Shown one piece after another: positions 1 through 6,058 of a DNA stretch of 8,617 bases. The translations under genes were made by a program, and so were the position numbers. The notes below the pieces were generated by a model, which was not told the origin of the DNA, did not search any database, and saw only the letters and a program-made list of their open reading frames with translations. Numbering within the stretch: the stretch's first letter is position 1; the number at the start of each line of letters is the position of its first letter. Source of the DNA: Syntrophomonadaceae bacterium (GTDB lineage: Bacteria; Bacillota; Dethiobacteria; SKNC01); contig PWHX01000059.1 in the NCBI GenBank assembly GCA_003555415.1, positions 1 to 8,617 of the forward strand, read 5' to 3'.

Positions 1-23
1 AGAATGAATATATTCAAACTAAT

Positions 24-47
24 TTGTAATAAAATAATTGTAATAAA
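24..47. repeat. Short direct repeat in AT-rich upstream region
   Basis: The 10-mer TTGTAATAAA occurs at 24-33 and again at 38-47, a period of 14 bases, inside a very AT-rich stretch (1-160) upstream of the nitronate monooxygenase-like gene. The stretch also holds the palindrome AATAATATATTATT (83-96) and a small dyad CTAAT-AGA-ATTAG (118-130). I found no convincing sigma-A promoter with both boxes correctly spaced. The repeat could be an operator or simply low-complexity sequence. Confidence 0.4.
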
Positions 48-160
48 GGAATTATTTATATAAAAAACATTAAATAATAATAAATAATATATTATTAGTA
101 GACATTATAACTTAAATCTAATAGAATTAGGTAAAATGGTATTATTTTTAGAAAACAGCA

Positions 161-166
161 AGGAGG
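161..166 (+). promoter_or_regulatory. Ribosome binding site that decides a TTG start
   Basis: AGGAGG, within AAGGAGGAG, lies 10 bases before the TTG at 177. It is the strongest Shine-Dalgarno match near the 5' end of this gene. The residues translated from this TTG (MKLSPLKLGDKIVKLPIFQGG) match the usual N-terminal strand of the family, so the TTG is preferred over the first internal ATG at 240. Confidence 0.8.
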
Positions 167-176
167 AGAGTTATCT

Positions 177-1127
177 TTGAAATTATCACCCCTTAAACTA
201 GGTGATAAAATAGTAAAATTGCCTATCTTCCAAGGAGGCATGGCTGTCCGGGTGTCCCTTGCGCCTTTGGCTGCTGCGGTAGCTAACTGTGGTGGTGCAG
301 GTACAATAGCAGGCACAGGTATGACCCCTAAAGAACTCATTGAAGAGATTAGCAAAGCCCGCAGCTTAACAGATGGCATTCTGGGGGTCAACGTTTTATT
401 TGCTATAGGCAACTTTGCTGACCTGGTAAAAGCAGCCATTAATGAAAAAATAGATTTTATAGTTTCCGGTGCAGGGTTTTCTCGGGATATGTTCAGCTGG
501 GGTAATGAGGCTGGTGTGTCGGTTATCCCTATAGTTTCTTCGGCAAAGCTGGGTAGGATATCCGAAAAACTTGGAGCCAACGCCGTAGTGGTAGAAGGCA
601 AAGAGGCGGGAGGACATTTAGGTACCGACCGACCTTTAAAGGATATACTGCCGGAAGTTCGTAAAGCTGTAGATATTCCAGTTATTGCCGCCGGCGGTAT
701 AGTTAGTGGAGGAGATATAGCCGAAGTATTAGAAATGGGAGCTGATGGAGTCCAGATGGCCACCCGTTTTGTTTTAAGTGAAGAGTGTACTGTTGCCGAC
801 AGTTTTAAACAGCTTTATCTAAAAGCTAATAAGGAAGATGTAGTCCTAATTAAAAGTCCGGTAGGGTTTCCGGGGAGGGCTTTACGCAACCCCTTGACGG
901 AAAAAATAGAACGTCAAGAAAAAATAGGTGTTAATAGTTGTGATAAATGTTTAAAAGTCTGCAACAATGAATTTTGCATTCTGGATGCCCTAAAAAAGGC
1001 GGAACAGGGAGATGTAATTGATGGGCTGGTATTTTCAGGAGAAAACGTATATAAAGTTAAAGATATTTTACCTGTGGGGGAGATAATGAAAAATTTAGTT
1101 GATAATCTTGAACAGGTTAAGGGGTAG
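177..1127 (+). CDS. Nitronate monooxygenase-like FMN-dependent oxidoreductase
   Basis: A 316-aa TIM-barrel flavoprotein of the nitronate monooxygenase / 2-nitropropane dioxygenase family, related to FabK enoyl-ACP reductase. It is probably cytosolic with non-covalently bound FMN. Seen in the sequence: the N-terminal strand IFQGGM (17-22), GTIAGTGM (42-49), the signature EGKEAGGH (140-147) whose His147 aligns with the family's active-site histidine, the phosphate-binding AAGGI (171-175), and GVQMATRF (191-198). The C-terminus carries CX2CX3CX4C (Cys255, 258, 262, 267) followed by a GDVIDGLVFSG segment. This Cys-containing tail is familiar from clostridial members, but its metal or redox role is not settled. 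The start is TTG behind a strong ribosome binding site. The gene stands alone, 134 bases before aroQ, with a palindrome over its stop codon. The true substrate is unknown; FabK is the main alternative, but no fatty-acid genes are nearby. Confidence 0.85.
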   Translation: MKLSPLKLGDKIVKLPIFQGGMAVRVSLAPLAAAVANCGGAGTIAGTGMTPKELIEEISKARSLTDGILGVNVLFAIGNFADLVKAAINEKIDFIVSGAGFSRDMFSWGNEAGVSVIPIVSSAKLGRISEKLGANAVVVEGKEAGGHLGTDRPLKDILPEVRKAVDIPVIAAGGIVSGGDIAEVLEMGADGVQMATRFVLSEECTVADSFKQLYLKANKEDVVLIKSPVGFPGRALRNPLTEKIERQEKIGVNSCDKCLKVCNNEFCILDALKKAEQGDVIDGLVFSGENVYKVKDILPVGEIMKNLVDNLEQVKG

Positions 1128-1144
1128 AATATTCTACCCCTTAA
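1117..1144. repeat. Perfect 28-nt palindrome spanning the stop codon
   Basis: The arm TTAAGGGGTAGAAT (1117-1130) is followed directly by its exact reverse complement (1131-1144). The TAG stop of the preceding gene (1125-1127) lies inside the left arm. As RNA it can form a stem of about 12 bp with a 4-nt loop. The sequence after it is AAAAATGG rather than a T-run, and the opposite strand also lacks a T-run, so it is not a textbook intrinsic terminator. It may still act as a weak terminator, a 3'-end stabiliser, or a DNA operator for the aroQ operon. Confidence 0.75.
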
Positions 1145-1261
1145 AAAATGGTTATTTATTTAGTTTAAAAGAAAGAATAATTAAGAAGGATTTTTGATAA
1201 AAAGTAGCGAATTTTAGAGGTTAATAAGCTTAAGAAATATTAGAAAATATGGAGATTAGTA

Positions 1262-1705
1262 ATGAAAATAATGGTAATACATGGGCCAAATTTAAATATG
1301 CTGGGGGAAAGAGAACCTGATGTATATGGGACGGTTACCCTGGAAGATATAGATAATATGCTTAAAAAAAATGCGGCAGAAAAAGATATACATTTAATTA
1401 TCAAGCAGTCAAACTTTGAAGGTGAAATTATAAACTGGATTCAGCAATTTAGTTCCTCCGTAGAAGGTATTATAATTAACCCTGCTGCTTTTACCCATTA
1501 TAGCGTTGCTATAAGGGATGCTCTTTCCAACCTTTCTATTCCTGTTGTAGAGGTGCATTTATCCAATATATGTGCTCGGGAAGATTTTCGCCACCGCTCT
1601 GTTACAGCCCCGGTTGTTCAGGGACAAATTTCAGGGTTTGGTTTTCAAAGTTATCTCCTTGGGTTAGAAGCTGTTATTCATTTGTTGGAAGGGAAGGAAG
1701 ACTAG
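1262..1705 (+). CDS. aroQ: 3-dehydroquinate dehydratase, type II
   Basis: A 147-aa type II dehydroquinase, full length for the family. It dehydrates 3-dehydroquinate to 3-dehydroshikimate in the shikimate pathway and normally works as a cytosolic dodecamer. Diagnostic motifs: HGPNLNMLG (7-15), the active-site loop REPDVYG with Arg17 and catalytic Tyr22, NPAAFTHYS (73-81), and EVHLSN (97-102) with the catalytic-partner His99, followed by AREDFRHRS (105-113). The start is ATG with GGAG (1251-1254) 7 bases upstream. Its stop is one base before the aminopeptidase ATG, so the two are almost certainly co-transcribed. The order aroQ-papA-efp matches yqhS-yqhT-efp of B. subtilis. No clear promoter was found in the 134-base upstream gap. 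Confidence 0.96.
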   Translation: MKIMVIHGPNLNMLGEREPDVYGTVTLEDIDNMLKKNAAEKDIHLIIKQSNFEGEIINWIQQFSSSVEGIIINPAAFTHYSVAIRDALSNLSIPVVEVHLSNICAREDFRHRSVTAPVVQGQISGFGFQSYLLGLEAVIHLLEGKED

Positions 1706-1706
1706 C

Positions 1707-2792
1707 ATGGAAGAAGATTACATAACCAGGAGATTGAATAATTTAAGAAAAGCCCTGAAGAATAGGGGGATTGATGGTTTTTTAATAAGTAATCCTATAA
1801 ACTGTCGTTACCTGAGTGGTTTTACAGGCACCTCTGTTTACCTGTTAATTACCATGGAAGAAGCTTTTTTGATAACAGATTTCAGGTATCGTGAACAGGC
1901 AGTAGAAGAAGCTCCCTGTTTTTCCCTGGTATCGCTTCAAGGTTCTTTGGATTCAACTCTGGAAAATTTTCTAAAGAAGAAACGTCTGAAAAAGATAGCT
2001 TTTGAACATAATTACCTTACAGTTTACTGGTATGAAACACTGAAAAATAAGCTTTCTGGGCTTGAGCTTGTCCCCCTGCATCAGGTAGTAGAAGATTTAA
2101 GGACAATTAAGGACATAAAAGAGATAAAGCTGATTAAAGAAGCAGCCCACATAACGGAAAATAGTTTTAAAAAAATTTTACCTTACTTAAAACCAGGGGT
2201 TCGGGAAGAAGATGTAGTGCTTGAACTTGATTATATTATTAAAAAAGAGGGAGCCCGGAAAGCATCTTTTGATTTTATCGTTGCCTCAGGCAAGCGTTCT
2301 TCTTTACCCCACGGGGTGGCTTCAAAAAAGAAAATAGAGCATGGAGATATGGTAGTTATAGATTTTGGAATTTATTATAATGGATATTGTTCTGACATGA
2401 CCCGTACCGTAGCCATGAGCCATGCTGGTAACAGGGAGAGAAAACTGTACAGACTTGTTCTAGAAGCACAAAAGAGAGCTTTGGGCGGAATTAAAGAAGG
2501 ATTATCCGGGGAAGAAGCAGATGAGTTGGCAAGACAGGTAATATTTAAAGATGGCTATGGAGATAATTTTGGCCATGGATTAGGCCACGGGGTCGGCCTG
2601 GAGGTGCATGAGGAACCCCGGTTAGCTCCTAGAAGTAAAATTATCTTAAAAAATGGGATGATATCTACAGTAGAGCCTGGTATTTACTTTTCCGGATGGG
2701 GCGGGATTAGAATTGAAGATATGGTATTAATTGGTGAAAATGGTTGTGAACTACTAACTGGTGATTTAAAAGAAGAGTTAATAGTTCTCTAA
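1707..2792 (+). CDS. papA: Xaa-Pro aminopeptidase family protein (peptidase M24B)
   Basis: A 361-aa metallopeptidase of the M24 'pita-bread' family, similar to B. subtilis YqhT. It is predicted to remove N-terminal residues preceding proline and to act in the cytosol with two Mn or Co ions. The N-terminal creatinase-like domain spans about 1-135 (NPINCRYLSGFTG at 29-41) and the catalytic domain about 140-361. All five metal ligands of the family are present: Asp219 (VVIDFG), Asp230 (CSDMTRT), His294 (GHGLGHGVG), Glu323 (STVEPGIY) and Glu337 (GIRIED). His202 in the PHG motif is also kept. There is no signal peptide. The gene starts one base after the aroQ stop and ends 23 bases before the efp ATG, in a conserved block. 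A role in recycling proline-containing peptides is inferred; the physical link to efp, which serves polyproline translation, is suggestive only. Confidence 0.92.
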   Translation: MEEDYITRRLNNLRKALKNRGIDGFLISNPINCRYLSGFTGTSVYLLITMEEAFLITDFRYREQAVEEAPCFSLVSLQGSLDSTLENFLKKKRLKKIAFEHNYLTVYWYETLKNKLSGLELVPLHQVVEDLRTIKDIKEIKLIKEAAHITENSFKKILPYLKPGVREEDVVLELDYIIKKEGARKASFDFIVASGKRSSLPHGVASKKKIEHGDMVVIDFGIYYNGYCSDMTRTVAMSHAGNRERKLYRLVLEAQKRALGGIKEGLSGEEADELARQVIFKDGYGDNFGHGLGHGVGLEVHEEPRLAPRSKIILKNGMISTVEPGIYFSGWGGIRIEDMVLIGENGCELLTGDLKEELIVL

Positions 2793-2801
2793 ATAAATAT
2801 T

Positions 2802-2807
2802 GGAGGT
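2802..2807 (+). promoter_or_regulatory. Ribosome binding site fixing the efp start
   Basis: GGAGGT lies 8 bases before the ATG at 2816. An in-frame TTG at 2807 overlaps the last base of this site and cannot be the start it serves, so translation is placed at 2816. Confidence 0.85.
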
Positions 2808-2815
2808 TGACATAT

Positions 2816-3376
2816 ATGATATCTACAAATGATTTCCGCACGGGAATAACAATAGAACTTGAAGGACAACTTTATACAGTTGTAGAGTTCCAGCATGTTA
2901 AACCTGGAAAAGGTGCGGCTTTTGTCCGAACCAAATTAAAAAATATTGAAACCGGATCCATAACAGAGAAAACATTCAGGGCCGGAGAAAAGGTTTCCAA
3001 AGCTCATATTGAACGAAAGACCGTGCAGTATCTCTATAATACCGGTGAAGATTATTATTTTATGGATATGGAATCTTTCGATCAGTATCCTATAGATAAT
3101 AATCTTCTAGAGGATACAGTGAATTATTTAAAAGAGAATATGGAAGTTGATATTTTAATGCACGGCGATAAAATAATTGGGGTTGAAATTCCTTATTTTG
3201 TGGAGTTGACTGTTAGTAAAACAGATCCTGGCTTTAAAGGGGATACAGCTTCAGGAGGGACCAAGCCGGCTACTTTGGAAACAGGTTTAACTGTACAGGT
3301 TCCCTTTTTTATAAATGAAGGGGATATTCTAAAGATAGATACCAGGACCGGAGAGTACATGGAAAGAATATCGTGA
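2816..3376 (+). CDS. efp: Elongation factor P
   Basis: A 186-aa elongation factor P, which binds ribosomes stalled on consecutive prolines and promotes peptide bond formation. The length is typical once the ATG at 2816 is used rather than the upstream in-frame TTG at 2807. The three beta-barrel domains fit: domain I (about 1-64) with the tip loop VKPGKGAAFVR, where Lys32 is the residue modified in many bacteria; the OB-fold domain II (about 65-127); and domain III with the signature around TASGGTKPATLETG and the end VPFFINEGDILKIDTRTGEYMER. No modification enzyme is encoded here. It lies 23 bases after the aminopeptidase gene and 63 bases before the small acidic zinc-ribbon gene, in a probable operon. 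Confidence 0.97.
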   Translation: MISTNDFRTGITIELEGQLYTVVEFQHVKPGKGAAFVRTKLKNIETGSITEKTFRAGEKVSKAHIERKTVQYLYNTGEDYYFMDMESFDQYPIDNNLLEDTVNYLKENMEVDILMHGDKIIGVEIPYFVELTVSKTDPGFKGDTASGGTKPATLETGLTVQVPFFINEGDILKIDTRTGEYMERIS

Positions 3377-3439
3377 TAAGAATTGAGGAAATAGGCAACA
3401 ATGATAAAAGATATAATAAAAATGAGGAGGTAATGTAAT

Positions 3440-3874
3440 ATGGAAGATTTGAAAGAAAGATTAGCTTATTTAAAAGGTTTGGTTGAGGGCTTAGATTTAG
3501 ATGATAATTCTAAAGAAGGAAAGCTGTTTTTACAGATAATTAATCTAATGGATGGGATGACTACATCTATAGAAAACTTAGAAGCGGATAATGAAGAGCT
3601 TTACGATTATATGGAGGCTATGGATCAGGATTTAACTGAGCTGGAAAATGATTACTACGAAGCCCTGGAGGATGATGAAGAAGAATATGATGGTTTTTCT
3701 ATAGAATGTCCTGACTGCCAGGAAATAGTATATATTGATGATAATACTATTGGTGATGAGGAAATGGAAATGGAGGTTCTATGCCCAAGGTGCCATCAAG
3801 TTGTCTTTGTCCAGGACGAGTTGTGGGAAGGTGATAGTGAAGTAGAAGACCTGGAAGAAGACCAGGAATCTTAA
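3440..3874 (+). CDS. CD1247 N-terminal-domain-like acidic zinc-ribbon protein
   Basis: A 144-aa, strongly acidic protein of unknown function. Residues 1-75 (KERLAYLKGLVEGLDLDDNSKEGKLF, then a helical stretch) resemble the conserved N-terminal domain of clostridial proteins named after C. difficile CD1247, which are often found next to efp. A coiled-coil-like helix (about 44-76) is followed by an acidic linker (EDDEEEYD). A zinc ribbon is formed by CPDC (Cys90, Cys93) and CPRC (Cys115, Cys118), with an acidic tail after it. There is no signal peptide or membrane segment. The start is ATG with GAGGAGG 9 bases upstream. It is the last gene before a strong terminator and occupies the position that yqhV holds in B. 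subtilis, although it is unrelated to YqhV in sequence. The zinc ribbon and acidity suggest a nucleic-acid- or ribosome-linked adaptor, but that is inference. Confidence 0.8.
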   Translation: MEDLKERLAYLKGLVEGLDLDDNSKEGKLFLQIINLMDGMTTSIENLEADNEELYDYMEAMDQDLTELENDYYEALEDDEEEYDGFSIECPDCQEIVYIDDNTIGDEEMEMEVLCPRCHQVVFVQDELWEGDSEVEDLEEDQES

Positions 3875-3882
3875 AGCTAATA

Positions 3883-3927
3883 GATAGCAGAACGGGTGTG
3901 GCTTGTTCTGCTATCATTTTATTATTA
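3883..3927 (+). terminator. Intrinsic terminator closing the aroQ-papA-efp operon
   Basis: A perfect 11-bp stem, GATAGCAGAAC (3883-3893) pairing with GTTCTGCTATC (3905-3915), has an 11-nt loop and is followed by ATTTTATTATT. It begins 9 bases after the stop of the zinc-ribbon gene and separates that operon from the folD region. Confidence 0.87.
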
Positions 3928-3931
3928 CACC

Positions 3932-3959
3932 TTTCTGAGAGACTTCAGGACTTCAGAAA
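3932..3959. repeat. Tandem 8-mers inside a short inverted repeat, upstream of the folD promoter
   Basis: GACTTCAG occurs twice in direct tandem (3941-3948, 3949-3956). The block overlaps a 7-bp inverted repeat, TTTCTGA (3932-3938) and TCAGAAA (3953-3959). It ends 6 bases before the -35 box of the predicted folD promoter, where an activator site would be expected. No known regulator motif was recognised. Confidence 0.45.
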
Positions 3960-3965
3960 TTATTA

Positions 3966-3994
3966 TTGAAATAGATTGTATTTTTTGGTATAAT
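3966..3994 (+). promoter_or_regulatory. Sigma-A-type promoter for the first folD
   Basis: The -35 box TTGAAA (3966-3971) and the -10 box TATAAT (3989-3994) are separated by exactly 17 bases. The box match and spacing are close to ideal for the housekeeping sigma factor. Transcription would start near 4001 and give a leader of about 138 nt before the folD ATG at 4139. The promoter lies downstream of a strong terminator, so the folD gene appears to be independently transcribed. Confidence 0.75.
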
Positions 3995-4025
3995 AATAAT
4001 AGTGTGCAATAAAGGAGTTGGGAAC

Positions 4026-4082
4026 ATGCTACAGATTCTATGTACAAGTTCTAACACTTTTTTAACTAAAATATGGTTTTGA
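4026..4082 (+). CDS. Possible 18-codon leader ORF upstream of folD
   Basis: ATG at 4026 opens an 18-codon frame, MLQILCTSSNTFLTKIWF, ending with TGA at 4080-4082. It has a well-formed ribosome binding site, AAAGGAG (4011-4017), with 8 bases of spacing, and lies about 25 nt into the predicted folD transcript. It ends 56 bases before the folD ATG. The peptide matches no family I recognise and has no run of a single amino acid that would suggest a classical attenuator. It could be a regulatory upstream ORF, a small protein, or a chance frame. Confidence 0.35.
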   Translation: MLQILCTSSNTFLTKIWF

Positions 4083-4083
4083 A

Positions 4084-4107
4084 AAGTCACTTCAAAGAGA
4101 AGGGCTT
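4084..4107 (+). promoter_or_regulatory. Leader hairpin between the small ORF and folD
   Basis: AAGTC-A-CTTC (4084-4093) can pair with GAAG-GGCTT (4099-4107), giving about 9 bp including one G-T pair, with one bulged A and a 5-nt loop. It begins 2 bases after the stop of the 18-codon ORF and ends 17 bases before the folD ribosome binding site at 4125-4132. No T-run follows, so it is not a terminator. A role in tuning folD translation is speculative. Confidence 0.3.
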
Positions 4108-4138
4108 AAATAAATAAAAATAATAAGGAGGGTTTCTA

Positions 4139-5023
4139 ATGACAGCAAAAGTTATTTCTGGTAAAGAAGTAGCAGCGGAAATTAGGGCAGATCTTAAGAA
4201 AAAGGTTGATGAATTAAAAGGAAAGGGCGTACATCCCGGTCTAGGTGTTATTCTCGTAGGAGATGATCCTGCTTCAGTATCTTACGTTACCAGTAAGTCC
4301 CAGGGATGTGAGGAACTCGGTATTTACGATGAATTAATTCGTGTGTCAGCAGACACTTCAGAAGAAGAAGTATTGAACATGGTTGATAAGATGAATAATG
4401 ACAATAAATTTAGCGGAATTCTTGTACAGCTTCCTCTGCCCGACCATATTGATGAAGAAAAAGTTGTTAATGCCATTGCTCCTGAAAAGGACGTAGACGG
4501 TTTCCATCCAGTCAATCAGGGCCTATTACTTAGAGGAGAGGAATGCCCACTTCCCTGCACCGCATATGGTGTACAGAAAATGCTAATGGTATCCGGAAAC
4601 GACCCTGCCGGCAAGCACGTAGTGATTTGCGGAAGAAGCAACATTGTAGGAAAGCCCCTGGCAGCAATGTTGATGCAAAAGGCTGAAGGAGCTAATGCAG
4701 TAGTTACAGTAGTACACACACGTGCCCAGGATATGTCTTACTTCACCAAGCAGGCTGACATTCTAGTGGCTGCCGTGGGTGTGCCAGAAGCCATTAAGGC
4801 AGATATGGTAAAAGATGGTGCTGTAGTTATTGACGTTGGAGTTAACAGGGTTGAAGATTCATCCAAGAAAAAAGGTTTCCGTTTAGTGGGAGATGTGGAA
4901 TATGATGCCATTTCCCAGAAGGCTTCCTACATAACTCCTGTTCCCGGCGGAGTTGGACCCATGACTGTAACCATGCTTCTTTACAACACCGTGGAGTGTG
5001 CAGAAAGGATAGCCGGAGTGTAA
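4139..5023 (+). CDS. folD: Bifunctional methylene-THF dehydrogenase / methenyl-THF cyclohydrolase (canonical copy)
   Basis: A 294-aa FolD that oxidises 5,10-methylene-tetrahydrofolate with NADP and hydrolyses the methenyl form to 10-formyl-tetrahydrofolate, or runs the reverse in formate-assimilating anaerobes. It is cytosolic and normally a homodimer. The catalytic set is intact: PASVSYVTSK with Tyr49 and catalytic Lys53, GILVQLPLP with Gln97, and KDVDGFHP with Asp120. The nucleotide domain has GRSNIVGKP (165-173), and the C-terminus has TPVPGGVGPMT (266-276). The start is ATG with AAGGAGGG (4125-4132) 6 bases upstream. It has its own near-consensus promoter and a terminator after it, so it is probably monocistronic. 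A second, diverged folD follows 154 bases downstream. C-ending and G-ending codons seem somewhat commoner here than in neighbouring genes, which would fit high expression, but I did not count them. Confidence 0.96.
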   Translation: MTAKVISGKEVAAEIRADLKKKVDELKGKGVHPGLGVILVGDDPASVSYVTSKSQGCEELGIYDELIRVSADTSEEEVLNMVDKMNNDNKFSGILVQLPLPDHIDEEKVVNAIAPEKDVDGFHPVNQGLLLRGEECPLPCTAYGVQKMLMVSGNDPAGKHVVICGRSNIVGKPLAAMLMQKAEGANAVVTVVHTRAQDMSYFTKQADILVAAVGVPEAIKADMVKDGAVVIDVGVNRVEDSSKKKGFRLVGDVEYDAISQKASYITPVPGGVGPMTVTMLLYNTVECAERIAGV

Positions 5024-5080
5024 CTTTCCCTTAACAGACAACATTAATAACAGGTGCTGTGTATAATTGTTAGTAATATA

Positions 5081-5110
5081 GGACCTCCCGTTTTAGACGG
5101 GGGGTCTTTT
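5081..5110 (+). terminator. Intrinsic terminator after the first folD
   Basis: GACCTCCCGT (5082-5091) pairs with ACGGGGGGTC (5097-5106) in a 10-bp stem with one T-G pair and a 5-nt loop, followed by TTTT. The T-run is short, so some read-through into the second folD is possible. The left arm shares the 11-mer ACCTCCCGTTT with the terminator after the second folD. Confidence 0.85.
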
Positions 5111-5177
5111 ACAGAAAAAGCATTAAGGAAGAAGTAAAAAAAAGGCCAAAAATAAATATTTTAGGAGGAATTTTTTA

Positions 5178-6035
5178 ATGGCTGAAAAGTTAAAAGGTAA
5201 AGAAGTCTCTGCTTCTTTAAGGGAGGAGCTTACTAAGAAAGTTGAAGAATTAAAAGGTAAAGGTATAACGCCAAAGCTTGGCGTAATCAGAGTAGGTGCC
5301 CGTCCTGATGACCTATATTATGAAGGCGGAATCAAAAAAACATGTGGCGGCATTGGTGTTGACTTTGAAGTGTTTGAATATCCCGAAGATGTTGACCAGG
5401 ATTCTTTTGAAAAAGCTGTTAAAGACGTTGCTAACAATAAAGATATCCACGGCATTCTCTTATTTTCACCATTGCCCGGCAGCTTAGATGAGCCTATAAT
5501 TCGGGACTTGATTCCTGTTGAAAAAGATGTTGACTGCCTGACCGTTGGCGGAGCTGGAAAAGTTTTTGCCGACGATCCTGAAGGATTCCCACCCTGCACA
5601 CCTACAGCATGCATGGAAATGCTGAAGTTTTTCAATATTCCCCTTGAAGGTAAAAAAGCAGTAGTTCTCGGCCGTTCAATGGTAGTAGGAAAGCCTATGG
5701 CCATGTTGTTACTCCGGGAAAACGCTACTGTTACTATTTGCCACTCCAGGACTAAAGATCTTCCCCAGGTATGTGCTGATGCCGATATCCTGGTAGCAGC
5801 AGTAGGACGCCCCAGAATGGTTGACAAAAACTATGTTAGCGCAGGACAGATAGTTATTGATGTAGGTATCAACGAAGATCCGGACAACCCCGGCAAGTTC
5901 TGTGGAGATGTAAACACCGCTGATGTAGAAGGCGTTGTTGGACAAATTTCACCGGTTCCTGGTGGTGTTGGTGGCGTGACTACCGTAATTCTTTGCAAGC
6001 ATACTATTTTGGCCTGTGAGAAACAGACTACATAA
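5178..6035 (+). CDS. Divergent FolD paralogue (methylene-THF dehydrogenase/cyclohydrolase family)
   Basis: A 285-aa FolD-family protein. The C-terminal nucleotide domain is well kept: GRSMVVGKP (165-173), TICHSRTKDLP (186-196), DILVAAVGRP (203-212), VIDVGIN (226-232) and SPVPGGVG (258-265). The folate-site half is altered. Where canonical FolD has PASxxYxxxK, this has PDDLYYEGGI, so Tyr48 remains but the catalytic lysine position is Ile52, with lysines at 53 and 54. GILVQLPLP is replaced by GILLFSPLP, so the catalytic Gln becomes Phe96. KDVDGFHP becomes KDVDCLTV, with Asp119 kept. A 'VGxRPDDL' variant of FolD is familiar to me from other clostridia, so this looks like an established subfamily rather than decay. 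In canonical FolD, lysine mutants lose cyclohydrolase more than dehydrogenase activity, so a dehydrogenase-only role is inferred. The start is ATG with AGGAGG (5163-5168) 9 bases upstream. No clear promoter was found in the 154-base gap; transcription may come by read-through from the first folD. Confidence 0.88.
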   Translation: MAEKLKGKEVSASLREELTKKVEELKGKGITPKLGVIRVGARPDDLYYEGGIKKTCGGIGVDFEVFEYPEDVDQDSFEKAVKDVANNKDIHGILLFSPLPGSLDEPIIRDLIPVEKDVDCLTVGGAGKVFADDPEGFPPCTPTACMEMLKFFNIPLEGKKAVVLGRSMVVGKPMAMLLLRENATVTICHSRTKDLPQVCADADILVAAVGRPRMVDKNYVSAGQIVIDVGINEDPDNPGKFCGDVNTADVEGVVGQISPVPGGVGGVTTVILCKHTILACEKQTT

Positions 6036-6058
6036 TAAAATATATATTTTAAAATCCT

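Noticed and set aside
140..145. -10-like TATTAT upstream of the first gene
   Set aside because: There is no matching -35 box at normal spacing; in such AT-rich sequence a lone hexamer is not informative.
95..763. Long open frame on the - strand opposite the nitronate monooxygenase-like gene
   Set aside because: It lies antisense to a clear gene, its protein is rich in Ser, Pro and Ala without domain motifs, and it has no good ribosome binding site.
1194..1226. Sigma-A promoter for aroQ (TTGATA at 1194, TTAATA at 1221)
   Set aside because: The spacing is 21 bases, too long, and the region is AT-rich enough for chance matches.
3405..3437. 10-codon ORF just before the zinc-ribbon gene
   Set aside because: It lacks a properly spaced ribosome binding site, and its end overlaps the ribosome binding site of the following gene.
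4001..4138. Tetrahydrofolate or other known riboswitch in the folD leader
   Set aside because: I could not find the conserved junctions of the tetrahydrofolate riboswitch or an expression-platform terminator. Only a short hairpin is supported.
5031..5067. Promoter for the second folD (TATAAT at 5062-5067)
   Set aside because: No acceptable -35 box lies 16-18 bases upstream, and the transcript would run straight into the terminator at 5081-5110.
5318..5827. 169-codon open frame on the - strand within the second folD
   Set aside because: It mirrors the conserved FolD coding frame and has no recognisable motifs. Other antisense frames in both folD genes and in spoIIIAA were rejected for the same reason.
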